This document shows, in pieces, positions 48,301 through 61,000 of a DNA stretch of 64,000 nt (positions are counted from its first letter, which is position 1; every line of letters begins with the position of its first letter). Made by a program: the position numbers and the translations under genes. Source of the DNA: Paragonimus westermani (Eukaryota; Platyhelminthes; Trematoda; Plagiorchiida; Troglotrematidae); assembly GCA_008508345.1 (NCBI GenBank), contig QNGE01001682.1, positions 62,001 through 126,000 of the forward strand. Direction: 5' to 3'. The notes below the pieces were generated by a model. It had not been told where the DNA came from. It made no database searches and worked only from the letters and a program-made list of their open reading frames with translations.

Positions 48301-51300
48301 TGAATGGCGCAGTGCCCACTTCGAAGAGTATACTTTCAGCAGTTCATATTCATAGTTGTAGTACAATCCTGTTTCCTCTTCCCAAAAAGGAGATTATCTC
48401 GAAGCCTTTGATTCAAGCTAAACCTAACTTACAAGGCTGCCATACGAAGCATGGGCATCGCACTGCGTTGGAGCCCGGTGTTCAATGGAAGTCCCATTCA
48501 TACGCCCTTAGAATGTCCATCTGTGCATGGTGTCCAGTACATCCCGCATGAAGTTTTCACAGAAGTACCACAGTTGTCCGAGGATTCCCCACTGAACGCG
48601 CATCTGGCTTAGCAGATCTATCCAGTCAACGAGTCCAAGGCTGAGAGGGTTGTTACACCGATTGTTTCCTGTTGTGGAAAACCGTTCAAACTACCCGGCA
48701 CATCTTACGTATCTGTTTAAGCCAGTGATCCGGGTTTGTTTATCCTTGGTGGAAACTGGAGATTCCCACACTTCAAGTGGATAGAACGCCAGGTGGGCTG
48801 CATATTGTCATTTAGTCGCTCTGTGATGGGATAACGTACGCCATCTTGTGACATCGTCATTTTGCATATATATATATATATATAGTATCCTACAGTGTGC
48901 TTGGTTGCCAACCGCGAATCCAGCACTCTGTTAGTATTGTCACTAGTTGTCCACTACTGTTTACTCAGCGAGAGAATCCCACTTATTTCGCAGTTGGCCC
49001 TGACATAGAATGCCGTTCCTCAGCCCACAACCTGGGGAGGCTTCTGGATACGAGATAAACGCACAAGTTAGCATTGGCTTCTGTGGGAAAATTAGAGTTC
49101 TCTGTCTTATGTTCAGGAACTTTCCATTCAGCTAGAGCACTTGGTTCAGAGTACAAAAGAGTAACAAACAAACAAACAACCTCTTTCTGCGATCCTCTCC
49201 TAACCCTATTGAAATTCTGGGGGAATTATGTGAGTCACTGTGTGGCAACAATCGGAAGGACTGATAGGGAATATTCAGCAAGCCTGGAATGCTCGAAATT
49301 TTGATCAATCTTCTACCAAGGTTACGGAATGAAGCGTTTGCGTCTGGGTTCTGAGTGACACTGACCCGTTAAGTAGCCTTATGCTTTTGGGGACAGCCGT
49401 TTCACAATCCTGATTTGCTACTGTGTTATACCGTTTCGTGATTAGAAAAACGTTGCACTGAAATTCGTCACTTTTCTGTCTCCAACACAGATGCCGTATC
49501 CCTACCTAAAATGGACTAACCTATAGCCAAAAGACGGGTATCCTTGTACTTGCGAAACGAATTGTATGGTCCTTTAGATCACACCTTGAATTTCCATTCT
49601 ATCGTCCGTCAAACGGTAACGTTGATTACTCAAACTGTGCCGTTCGTGAATGTTGGACCACACCTACTCGAGGATGCATACAGCGGTCGCCCTTATCGCC
49701 AAAAGTTGTAGTCCATTCCTCCAGAGTTTCCCACTCGTCCGACTTGAACATTGTGTTGATCTTGCTGAATCTGATTTACCATGGATGGCAAGCGGATTGT
49801 AGTTATGTTTCTAACTTCGGACATCTGTTTGGGTGAGATAGGCCTGTCACAAATCGACCAGGTGATCGTTTTGTGTTTTAAATTACCTTAGTCCGCATGT
49901 GTTCATTCGTTTAACATGAACTCGTCACTTTTTTGAGGCTCGGTCGGTTTCTGTGTGTGTTCTGTTTCTTCGAGCCCATGCTCATTACCATCAGGGTTTG
50001 CTACAGTGTGTTGGTGCTTATTTTCTATGTGATTGCTTCGACCTGCCCTCTCTGTATGTATCTTATACTATGTTCGTTTCTTCCTACGAGCTTAACATAA
50101 TTGTGAACGAGATTGTTTTTGCTGTCACCTGAATGCTTATAAGTAAAGACAGAAACAAATTTACAACGGCTGATCAACCGGTTGTTTGTTGAAGTTGAAT
50201 CCGCGTAGTACTTGCTTAGCGGTCATTCACTACATTGGTCGCGCTCATTAACTTTGCTTCGTTTGGCCTGTTCCGAAGATCTTTTGATCATGGTTGTGAT
50301 CACGCTTTACTGAATCGCTTGTTCCGATTCGTATGTGTTCAGGTCACGCTACTTGCAGGATGTCACTTGTGAGCGTGTGTTGTGTCTGATTTTCAAAGGT
50401 CTTTTAATTAGTCCTTTTCGCCAAAGCGATTCGTGAATTATTTCAGCTATGCTGAGTAACACAGTCGGCAAGAAAAATTAGTAACAGGTTCGCATTCTGC
50501 CGCATCGCATACTACAGCTAGTTAATAATCAAGTGTCAGCCTAATACACTTTACACCCAGTGGTGGCGAAATTATCCGAAAGATTTCGATGTAGTGCTCC
50601 TTTTCAGAGTGGGCTGGCTGAATTTGAAGGTTGCGGACAACTGTGGGTGGTGTTCAGTGTGGAATATTTCAAAATGCAGAAATCCTTATTGATTTGAACC
50701 ATGGTCAATGGGTACGATGATTTAGATCTAGCCGTGAGGTCCTGACTACGATTGGGTTGGACAGGGTGATTCCATTTATTCTCCTTTCGAATTGATCCGC
50801 GAAGCTGAACACCACGCCCACAAGATCGTGGTTGAGGGTTATGTTGCGATTATTCGGTCATGCTTATTGTGAGGTTACTAACCTTGTAGTTAACGTGCTA
50901 GTCACAAACTGGATCCGGGGTGTGACTTCTTTTCTGTACGATGATTTTCACCACTCAGGAGCCCTAATGAGAACCTAACGCAGACTGATGTACTGATTTG
51001 AAGTGGACTAGCCAAGGGGTCATCTGCATGCGGAGGGTGTGATCAGGTGTGCTGATTTTCTCTTCGGTTCTGTCGTTAGTTCGACTCTGGCTGGGGCCTA
51101 GATTTTTCGCAACTGCGTTTCATTTGGATTATACAGTTTGCCAGGCTACTTAGCATGACTCAAATACTCAACGGTGACCCTGGCGGATTCCAGCCTGAAG
51201 TGTAAGAAATCCTGCGTAGGAAGTCAAACCGAGGGAACATTTGGCAGGTTTCATATGACACTGTGGATTTGGCATATAACTGGGTGCATGTTTAAAATTT

Positions 51301-51310
51301 CTGTACCTCT
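48301..51310. other. No recognisable gene
   Basis: Short open frames only. The one clear feature is an (AT)n microsatellite at 48866-48884. No domain, RNA gene or transposon body was recognised. Confidence 0.4.
48866..48884. repeat. (AT)n microsatellite
   Basis: A run of alternating A and T about 19 bases long. No function is implied. Confidence 0.9.
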
Positions 51311-51316
51311 GTTGTA

Positions 51317-51396
51317 GCTTCGTGACTCAGCTGTTGGGGCGCCTGCCTCATTGTAGGCAGGTTGTTTCTGTCGTTTGTTCGAATCCAACCGAAACT
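51317..51396 (+). ncRNA. tRNA-derived SINE head
   Basis: The sequence has an A-box-like TGACTCAGCTGTTGGGGCG, an anticodon-type hairpin CCTGCCT...AGGCAGG, and a B-box GTTCGAATCC in a TTTG...CCAA stem. This is the layout of a tRNA, but the acceptor ends do not pair, which points to a tRNA-derived SINE and not a working tRNA gene. The 3' extent of the SINE body is not clear. Confidence 0.55.
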
Positions 51397-52038
51397 CTGA
51401 TATTTTGCAATTGTGTCCCGTCCTAGGTATTATAACTTTCCTCACACGGTTATCTTTCACTAGTAGCCGCTATCTGATCGGTTCGTCAAACGTCCTGTCA
51501 CATTTATTCGAAGGTTTCTTTCAAATGGCCTCATCCCATTGACCACCTCAAACCGCAAACACAAGTTGTCCCGTCCAACTATCTTAAGGTATTGATACTA
51601 TTTAAATAGCAACATAGACCGTACGTTGTTTATTCGATGATGTGATTATTCGAAGAACGAGAGAGCCGGTTCACAAACATCAGGAACTAGGCAACATGGT
51701 TAACTGCGTTGTATTGTTGGCCAGTCAGTTAATCACTTACACCCAATATCCTGTTACTCTTGCGATATGGATGCCGACCGTTTGAAGCTCCGTTCTCACT
51801 TTATTACAACGGGACCTAAACCTTGACACGGTTTGACGACTTACGCGTCTCGATGACCCATTGGGCCAAACTGAACGGTGTGACGATCACACCAACGTTC
51901 AGTCTCGCCAGACGGGCCAATGGGTAGAGGTCTGACAAACGACAGTCTTCTGATCCTACAGGTTGGGGACTAGAAGAAGGTTGGCATATATTTCCGCAAA
52001 ATGTACCAGCTTTTGTAAACTGCCATCCACCCGCTGCC

Positions 52039-52548
52039 TTGCGATGCACGCTTTTGAGCAAAAGGCTTTGGTGGAGAACCGTAATCGTTATACTGTCTAG
52101 GTCTGGGCATCCTGGTAGAACCTCAACCCACATAGAACCACAGTTAATCACAACACCATCAAATCCATACTGCCTCTGCTGTCTCGCAAACCGGGTTGCC
52201 CTATGCAGCTGGGTGGATGGGCGAAAACATTCTACTGCTGATTCCTCCGCTACTGTCCTATCAAGTTTAGCTCTCAGGACCTTCCAGACTTCCTTCTCCG
52301 ATAATTACTCTGCAGTTTCCACAACAGACAGAGATAATCATAGTAACACTGAACCGGTAAGTTCCATCTGCTGCCACCTTGCCACAAGCCTCACGCATCC
52401 CTTGCTTCGACCCAAAATGCGAATTAACACAGATGCTTTCAACGTTCGCATTCTAAAACAGATAGGTCAACAGGCCACTCGCACGAACGTTAGACTCGTT
52501 GAATGTCGATGTCTGCTTTATCTCGGAGACCAGAGTCTAGGACAGTAG
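52039..52548 (+). pseudogene. LINE N-terminal frame entering the endonuclease domain
   Basis: A 169-codon open frame with a Ser/Thr-rich N-terminal part and then NTDAFNVRILKQIGQQ, matching the start of LINE AP-endonuclease domains where a conserved WNVRTL-type motif stands. It ends at a stop just after LVECRCLLYLGDQSLGQ. The catalytic glutamate of the usual SETR-type motif is not seen. The AAATGQAGLDTLL-like stretch near 52590-52630 lies beyond the stop. Confidence 0.6.
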
Positions 52549-52969
52549 TCAACTGTTTACCCGATACTGGTTATACACTTCTGGTAGTTTCACGGCCGCC
52601 GCTACCGGTCAGGCTGGATTGGACACATTACTCTACACAATGACCTCGATCACGCTGGCACATTGGCAGTTTCTCTTAAGGCCATCTCTAGACGCAAGAC
52701 CTTCAGAGATCCATTCATTGTGTCTGATTATGGCCCAAGTGACGTCAGTGTCAAGTACGCCTTTTATTCAAATCTGGCCGATCTCCTTCGGTCGACTTAT
52801 AGTTCTAATATACTGATGAGTAGTCGGGGATTTTGTTTATTTTCAAGTCGACTCTCACTCATTTAATCGCAGCATTCACATTCAGATAGACTTTCCAGCC
52901 AGCCTCTTTCGAAAAGAAGCACCAGACTACAGTTCCGCTCTCATTAGAGCTCGTCAATAGTGCATATGC

Positions 52970-53043
52970 TTGCTACGGCCGGGAATTGAACTCCGGCCAT
53001 TCAATCATGACGCAACCGTGTTGACCACTGCGCCATTGACCTC
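52970..53043 (-). ncRNA. tRNA-derived SINE inserted in LINE
   Basis: On the - strand: GTCAATGGCGCAGTGGTCAA, which matches a pol III A box, then B box GGAGTTCAATTCCCGGCC with self-complementary GGCCGG...CCGGCC flanks forming a T-arm. The element interrupts the endonuclease region of the LINE. It belongs to a different tRNA-derived family from the one at 51.3 kb. Length and tail are not defined. Confidence 0.6.
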
Positions 53044-54753
53044 ACATTACGCACGACCGAATTATCAAATCTGAACGCTCAACCACTCCCGCCTGTGAGC
53101 AATGATCAGGTTGCTCGAGAGGAGACACACTAACTGTCCTGTTAACTCCAGTCGATAACCCCGCGATTAGGACTTCCGAGACAGGTCGAGATTACTGATC
53201 TCATTAAATCTGCAAGGCGATACCGATGAGTAGTTTTGATATAGCCATTCTCACCGGAGATATGAACACCCAGGTCGGAAGCCTTAGTGGGATTCTGGCA
53301 TTCAGTATACTTCGTCGACTCACTGCAGTTCGGGAGGCAAACATTAAGGGAAAATAGACAGGACTTCGCCCTGGGCGAAGATGCACCGATCAAATTTTCG
53401 CTCTTCACCAAATTCTAGGGTAGTGTCATATGTATCGTCGGCCAAAAATATTCATATTTCTCCACTGTAAGAGGGCGTTTGATTCGGTGGATCGACCCAC
53501 ACTTCTAGAGTCGCTTAAAAGCAGAGATGTGGTGACCAAGTGTATGAACACACTGTCGGCACTTCACTCCGCTACTTCAGCTCAGATTAGGGTTTATGGT
53601 GAACTGCCATGTCAGTTTCAGCACGAGGAGCAGCTTAAGTCAAGACTGTGCACTGTCAATTTTGTTTCACTCTGTCATAGTCTAAATAGTTGACTTTCGC
53701 GACACACAACGTGCCACTGTAGGTTAGGTTCATCTCGCGGGCTGGGGCCCTCACGAATCACAAAGTCGGCTGTTAGAGACGCCTGTTAGTTGAGCTCAGT
53801 GGTCCGAATGTTTTCGTTGTTTGACCGAGTTATCTGTGAAGTGAGTGCATTTAATGACGTGGCGTAGTGAAAGCCGTAAGGAATCTGTCTTACAGATGAC
53901 GTTCTACCTTCACTTACAGCTCGGTCGTCTGTTTGCAAGGTGTGAACACCTTGATGTTGAATGTTTGAATATAGACGTAGCAATTGTTTTGTTAGATCCC
54001 TTCCTCCCCTTCCACATATGGTTTCTTTTCTATTTGTGGTTGTGTGGCAGCCAAGCACCAGTGAGATGCACTGATGCATTGCTCTCTATGACATTGATGG
54101 TATTCTATCTTAATTGCTGTCTGATTTCTTATTTCGCATTCTGTTAACAGGAGGATTGCGGTGGAAATCTCGATTCACCGATTATTCAAACCCCGACACA
54201 ACAGAAGATCTGAAAAACGGCCAACCCGAATATCGCGTTAGAGATACAACATCAGGATTGTACGATCTGTCTCAGAGTTGTGCCTTCCGTTATTCGCCTA
54301 TTCATCTGTTCCGTATTCCACCAATTAACATACAGTTTATGATGTTGCGTGTGCTAATGAGATCATCCAATGACAGGCTGTGATTCCTTTGATACTACTG
54401 TGCATCCATAAATTCGGCATCTCAATTCATGAATAACAATTGCTTACTGCTACCAGTACCAGGTCTTCTCCTTATTACTTGCGTGGGAGGTTTCAATTCA
54501 CGTACGATTCCTAGGGCTATTCGAAGTCCCTAATTCTGAGTATCACAAGGACCTACCAGGAATACGGCGACAGCACATCTCCGAATAATTACTGTTTGAC
54601 ACTCATTGTTCCAGTGAGGCGATGATGCTACTCAAAATGCTGTCACTGTTCATTTTGGTTTTTCGTCGGTGTCAGCCACACAGATGCCCTGTTGGCACCG
54701 AGCACACTGGTAATGAGGTGGTTCATTTTGGTCAATCTCTTTTGTTTAAAATC

Positions 54754-55394
54754 CATATAGCCACTCCCCCTTGGCCCCCATAGAGAAAGTTCTGCTGAAC
54801 ACAGCACGTTTCACCAGTTTTGTTTAACCACTTTCTGTTCACTCACTTGGTCGACTCAATTGATTCTTATGTGATATCCATTCAGATAAACACTATGAAC
54901 CGTGTCGTAGCTATGTAGCCTCTGTCACTTTGGGTTTGTCAACCTTGTCTGCGTAACCCATTATGAAATATGCCCTGCTCGGATATGCAGCACACGAGTT
55001 GGTAAACCATCAATTACAGAGTGTATCGATTGATTCGAAATGTTGCAGGCATATAAGAGGTGAGTTTGATGCGAAGCTTATCAGGCGTACGTTAGGACGC
55101 GTGATTGTGTAGGCATGTAATCACAAGGTTGTCTGTCCGATTCCGACCCAGCACCCTCCTCTGTTAGGTTGAACGCCATTCGTACGATCTTTCAGAAGGG
55201 TCCACGTTGAGGCTTTGTTGCAACTCGAGTTCGTCCTAAATGACGTATTCTGATGATGGGGTTTTCTAGTGTCGCGTTTTCTTTCGTGATACACTTAATC
55301 GTGTTTTTGGCAGTCCATTTGTACCTAGCAGGATATCTAGAGGTAGTTAGTTGATGTCTACCGCAGATATCGGGGCTCTGTCGTAGGATGTGTT
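54754..55394. other. Possible 3' end or LTR of the outer Gypsy element
   Basis: This stretch lies between the end of the LINE-derived block and the integrase C-terminus of the outer Gypsy element, which is transcribed leftward. Its position suits a 3' untranslated region plus LTR. I could not identify LTR ends or a target duplication because the 5' LTR lies outside the window. A tRNA-like stretch (about 55088-55150) with a B-box-like GTCCGATTCC is present but weak. Confidence 0.35.
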
Positions 55395-56706
55395 TTACGT
55401 GATGAGTCTTTTTCTTGCCGCAGACAGTTTATATAACGCATGCCCTCGGCGCTGAGCCACAGTTCCCGGTACCCAGCTACACCCATGGTCATGAAATTCC
55501 ACAGCAAACACTGAGTCACCTGGGTGATATTCTTGAGCCTTGGCTCCATGATGCTGGATAAATTTCCTCTTCATCTTGACGTTGCGTTGTTCCGCCTGCT
55601 TGACGGGAAGCATGGCACCGAGTGCTACCGTCAGTTGCCACTCAAGAAAAGTCTCACCTGGTGAAACTCCGTTTGATACTGCGGCATTCGGTGTCGAACG
55701 GTAGGCACACAAGAATTTCTCTAAAATTTCACACGTTCCTCCCCCCTCCAGTTTGTGAAGAGCCCTTTTGAATGTTTCAACGAAACGTTCTGCTCGTTTG
55801 TTAGATTAAAATGCTATAGAGGACTGCTAACATTATCTATAGCGAATGTTGTACAAAACTGCAAAAACTGTGCTAAACTGTGTATCATTGTCAGTCACAA
55901 GTGTTTCTGGGAGGCTGAAGTGGGCAAATATGCCACTTAAACAGGAAATAGTGTTAGCAGTGGAAGTTGTGTGGTGAAACGATTTCTGGCCACTTAGAAA
56001 AGGCATCTATAAGGATAAGAAAGTATTGGCTGTTGAGCGGGCCAGCAAATTCGACATGTGTTCTTTTTCAGGAACTATCCGGTAAGGGCCAGAAGTGCAA
56101 CGTAACCCTCACGGGTACTTTTGCAGCAGGTACACACAGTTCACATGATTTGACTATGCTCTCAATGTGCTAGTCGGTCTCTGGCCAATATGCATAACCA
56201 CGTGTCAAAATTTTCACACGTGCTATGTCGGTGAGCGCAATGTAACATCTGTATAAACGTTTTCTCGCTAACGTCAAACACCCGTCCACAATCGTTAGAT
56301 CATCATGTCGTTGGAAGTATGGTTTGTAATTTACGCAGAAATCTTCAGACCAGCCCGTGCGTAAATAGTACGTTATCGTTCGCAAGACAGGGTCTGACTG
56401 AGCGGCCCGCGGGATCATAGTAGCAGTAACAGGCAAATTCCTGACAAACTCTTTAATCACGTATTTCACACTAGCATCAATCTCATCGGAAGAATTGACC
56501 ACGTCCTCACTTGGTTGGTTACTGGAATTAACTGCAATCAGCCTGGAAAGAGCGTCCACATAACCGAACCGCTGTGTCTGAATGTGTTTTAGCGCGAAGT
56601 CGTAACCGATTAGTAATGTGGCCCAACGTTGGAGTCTGTTAGCCATGTGAACGGGTATACTCTCTGGTGGAGCAAGTATGGATAACAGGGAATTATAATC
56701 CTGCAC
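55395..56706 (-). pseudogene. Outer Gypsy: end of RNase H and integrase
   Basis: The frame at 56170-56706 encodes the end of the RNase H/linker (RLQRWATLLIGYDFALKHIQ, DALSRLIAV) and the start of integrase. Further on, with frame changes, come CELC of the zinc-binding H2C2 domain and the core block HVEFAGPLNSQYFLILIDAF then SKWPEIV (about 56010-56080). The central core near 55800-55960 is too decayed to follow. The C-terminal part, 55395-55712, gives YRSTPNAAVSNGVSPGE, HHGAKAQEYHPGDSVFA and SWVPGTVAQRRG. The catalytic triad cannot be completed from what is visible. Stops and frame changes show loss of function. Confidence 0.8.
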
Positions 56707-57302
56707 AATGTAAACTGGCAGCCGTGCTACACCTTAGGGCTATTTTTCACGTCGAAAATTAGAGCCAAATCTTCCTTCTGTATATGATTATGATTTCTCT
56801 CGGCAGGTAACGGTGTTCGTGAAGCATGGCAGATATCCTTTTGGTGACCGTCAGGAAATTGGTGTGAAATCACAGCTTCGGTGTCATAGTCAGAAGCGTC
56901 GGCAGTCACAGTAATTGGGGGATTGGAATCACTAGGTGTCAATGATAAGTAAGAAGACAAAGTTTGATTGAAGCCATCAAACGCAAATTGACACGCTCGA
57001 GACCAAACTTATTTGGTGTCCTTGCGTAACAGATTGTTTAAGGATGCTCTTAGTAGATACATATTGGGCACGAAACTGTTACAGTAGTTTACGAGACCCA
57101 AGAATGACTGTAACTGTACTCGATTAGTTGGGGAAGAGAAGTCTTTAATCACGAAAATGTTAGCAGGGTCTGGACGATGACCATTGCGATCGACGATGAA
57201 TCCTAAATAGTTGATTTGAGGCAAGAAAAACATTTTGTTTTCATGAGGTGATTCCGTAACGTGGTTGATATGGCGGGCGAACTGCATCACAATCATTATC
57301 AC
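56707..57302 (-). pseudogene. Outer Gypsy: RT connection and RNase H
   Basis: The frame at 57009-57302 encodes INYLGFIVDRNGHRPDPANI and LQSFLGLVNYCNSFVPNMYL, the usual RT thumb/connection of Gypsy elements. The next frame (56727-56960) begins the RNase H with VTADASDYDTEAVISHQFPD, where the DAS motif supplies the first catalytic aspartate, followed by ERNHNHIQKEDLALIFDVKN. In active relatives that block reads E..Y..IE.E.LA..F; here several residues are changed. A stop and a frame change separate the pieces. Confidence 0.8.
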
Positions 57303-57399
57303 CGGCTTAGATTCGCCCGACCAAACTGATCGATTGACGTGTTAACACTTGCTGAATCATACATATGATTAGTTGCTTTGTCATACGCTGTTGTACAGC

Positions 57400-58047
57400 G
57401 ATCAATCGTTTATCGCGGCCAGACGACCACTGCTTGCGCGTTCATTCTTAGCCATGCATGCTCACTTTCGCGCGTGCGACTGTCAATGCAGCACCTGATC
57501 CCTCAGTTTCGTTTTACCGCACCAGCAGACACAACACACGCATGCGATTAAACGCTCGTAAATGCGTTTTGTGCTTATCTGCTGAGGGACTTGCAATAAT
57601 GATATCATCCATGTAAGAAGTGACGAACGACAGCTGATAATTTACTGGAATATTGTTGGTGCATATTTGATACTGAATGGAAGTCTGCTCTAGCGGTGCG
57701 GTCCTCCATTTTTTTGTCGTCAGTAGGTCTTTACAACTATCTTCCACCTCAACTGAGAGATATTCATTAGACAGATCGATCTTTGAAAATATTTTGTCAC
57801 CATTGAATCGGGTTAATAGGTCTGCTGATACAGGAAGCGAATACTGATATGTCCGCACAGCCCTGTCTAGACTTTTTGAGAAATGGCCGCAAATTCGAAT
57901 AGAATCATTTGCCTTTTCATTGTTACAACAGGAGCTACCTAAAAGAAGTGGTTCACCTTTGTTAGCGCTCCTGTAGTTTTTAGGCCGCGTAATTCAAACG
58001 CCAGCGCTGAAGTTGTTGAGTTTGGCACAGGACGCTTGGTACAAAAC
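57400..58047 (-). pseudogene. Outer Gypsy: reverse transcriptase
   Basis: RT of the outer element. The - strand sequence directly beyond the inner element reads VFCTKRPVPNSTT, the start of the RT N-terminal region, then SIRICGHFSKSLDRAV, YQYSLPVSADLL, IFSKIDLSNEYLSVEVED (first catalytic Asp in KIDLS) and, after decayed sequence, VTSYMDDIIIASP with the catalytic pair (about 57590-57620). A stop lies in the fingers and at least two frame changes are needed. Its sequence is clearly different from the RT of the nested element. Confidence 0.85.
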
Positions 58048-61000
58048 ACTCACAACGAAACTGCCTGTTATACAACACTCCTCCCCCTTCTGAGGTTCCT
58101 TGGTTCCTTCGCATTTGTCGACGAATCCTCTCCGATCGACGCGGTGTTTCCTCCCGGATTATTGATCTTCTGGTTCGTCGCGCCGGCATCTCGTGCCACG
58201 TTGCTAACTCACTGGCGTGCACTCGTTTCGTCTCGCCGTCCTTCTTGATCGTGTATACTGGGCCTCGTCTGGATATTACCAAATACGGACCTTTCCATTT
58301 AGGCAAAAGTTTTCTTGATCCTGGCCCGCTGGCACCGGTGTTCCGATGGTCTCGATATTTCACCCGTTCTCCTAGGTTGAACATTCTAGTCTTGCCGAAC
58401 CGTTGCCTTGCGGATTTCTCCTTTGTGCGTGCTTGCGATGCTTTCAGATTTCGTTGGGCTCTTTCTCTTTCGGTTACCAATTCTTTAGTGGAATCAATGC
58501 ACTCTGGCCATACCCCAATGTCCTGATCCACCGGAAGTCGAGGGGTTCTACCGTACATCAATTGAAATGGAGATTTCTTCGTGCTCGCCTGCACAGACGC
58601 CCGGTAGGCCAATAACACTAGTGGCAACGCAGACTCCCAGTCTCCTCCTTTGGCTGATAACCATTCTTTGACCGTTCGGTTGTTACGCTCAGTTAGGCCA
58701 TTCGTTTGTGGGTGATACGGCGTCGTTCGGATGCGCTTGATTCCCAGTTGTTGCATGCGTGTTCGAAACTCATCGCTTTCGAAGCATGGTCCCTGATCCG
58801 TCAAGATCGCCTTTGGTACACCGTGGTTTGCTACAATGTGCTTCATCACCATATCTCCCACCGTAGATGCTTTCTGATCCGGAACGCCAGTCGCTTCGAT
58901 CCAACGGGTAAAGTGTTCCGTCATGACCAGAACGTACTGGTTACCGCGGGCGCTCAGTGGAAATGGGCCCATAAGATCCATAGACCAGAGTTCACCGATT
59001 TCGGAGACTGGTATTGGTTGTAAGGGCTGTTGGGCTCCCCGATTGTCGCTTTTCAGTAACTGACACTGTTGGCATGCAAGCACGTAAGTTGTCACATCCT
59101 CTTTCATTTTCGGCCAATATGCTCTTTGTTGCAACAGATCGTACGTCCTAGTGCATCCGGTGTGTGCCATTTCATGGCAGTCTGCCACCACTTTCCTCCT
59201 CAGTTGTCTCGGGATGACTACCACGCACGGGTGCCCAACGCCACGCTGCCATGTCAATACGCCTGCACTGTTTAAGCCAACTCTTTTCCATTGGGATGCG
59301 ATTATTTTCAGCTCCTCATCCTTAGTATTTGTGGGGATTCTCACGCCTCTTGCCAGAGCTTCAATCACTTTCCGGAGGACCTTATCTTGACGTTGTAGGC
59401 GTACTAGCGTTTGTGGGTCCTGCTCCATTATTAAGCCGTTGACTCCAACGGTCACTTTGGGGAGTTCGTCGTCTACTTGTGGTCGAGAAAGAAAATCCGC
59501 GACGCAATTGCTCAAACCAGGCACATGGTTGATCGTGAAGTCATATTCCTGTAAACGTAATGCCCATCGGGCTAATTTGCCTCTCGGGTCCCTCGCAGTC
59601 ATGATCCATTCCAGGGGTTTGTGATCCGTCTCCACGTGGAACTGTTGACCCAACAGGTATGGCCTCCACTTGTCCAGTGCCCAGACGATTGCCAAACATT
59701 CCTTTTCAATAGTCGAATATTTCTGCTCCGTTGGAGTCAGGACTCTGCTGGCATACTCGATTACTCCTTCCTTTTGCTTGAGTACTGCCCCAATGCCACG
59801 GTCACTGGCATCTGTTGCTACGATGAACGTTTCTTTTGTATTCGGTAGTTTCAACGTCAGTTGTTGCTCGTTCATCGCTTGTTGCACTCGCTTGAACGCC
59901 CTCTGGGCATCGTCGGTCCATTCAAATTTCTTGTCTTTTCGAAGGAGTTCGTACAATGGCAATGCAATGGAGTGAAAATTTTTCACGAACCGACTGTAGT
60001 ACCCCGCTTGACCCAAAAATTGTCTCAGGGTTCGTTTGGAATTCGGAGCCATGGCTTCTCTAATTGTCAGTATTTTCTCCGGGAGAGGCTTGATTTCGCC
60101 TTGACCCACCTTGTGTCCCAGTAACACCACCGATGATCGTCCGAGCTGTGACTTATCAGCATTGATCCGCAGTCCTGAGTTCTTAATGCGATTCAAGACA
60201 GCATCTATATGGGCAGCATGTTCCGATTCCGTGTTGCTGTATATTACGATATCATCTCCGTATACCGCCACATTATCCAGTCGTTTTACCAGCTGAACCA
60301 TCAGGCGCCGAAATGTGAAAGGTGCCCCGGATAGGCCAAACGGCATGCGCTTGAACTGATACTGTTTTTCGCCTACCGTGAATGCGGTCTTCTCACGATC
60401 TGTGGGTTTAATTGGTACTTGCCAGTATCCGGAGCGTAAGTCCAAAACTGTGAACAATTTCGCCTGCTGTAGCTTGTCAAAAATATCAGCGACGGACGGT
60501 ATTGGTACGACTGTATTCTGTGTTACCTCATTCAGCCGTCTAAAATCCACACAAAAGCGGTACTTCCCGTTGGACTTCTTCACCAGGAGAACAGGCGAGT
60601 TGTACGGACTGTTGGCTTCTTCGATAACATCCTCGCTCAGCATGTTCTGTATTTGTCTCCTCAATTCCTCCTCAAGATGAACCGGTATCCTGCGGGGCCC
60701 GTGAGGTCGAAATGTTCCGGTTGTTGGTATTTCATGGGCAATCCAGTTGCAAAATCCGTACGGATCATCGTCAGTCGTAAATACTTCCGCGTATTTCTCG
60801 ACCGTGGACTGGAGCAGGGGGGCTGTGCAACTGGGGGTTTTAACCTTGCGTACTTGGTTGACGCTATCCTTTCGCTGTCCTATGAGCGTCAGGGAGCCAT
60901 ACTTGGTTGACAACTTCTTGAGCTTCAAGTCAATCACGGCATCTGTTGCAGCGAGGAAATCGGCTCCGAGTATCGTTTGCCTGGTTTCTGGGGACACAAT

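Larger units (their letters stand above)
51780..54753 (+). mobile_element. LINE, internally deleted, with extra 3' segment
   Basis: In order: LINE 5' region (51780-52350), start of the AP-endonuclease domain (INTDAFNVRILKQIGQQATR, about 52421-52480), decayed endonuclease interrupted by a tRNA-like element (52970-53043), RT fingers (GLRPGRRCTDQIFALHQILG, about 53361-53418), palm KRAFDSVDRPTLLESL (53470-53515), then IRVYGELPC. The RT then breaks off near 53690, so the YADD motif is absent, and the 3' tail follows (53780-54110). A further 640-base segment (54112-54753) is shared with the inverted copy at 26.4-28.4 kb but absent from the three tail-only copies in the window. Confidence 0.8.
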
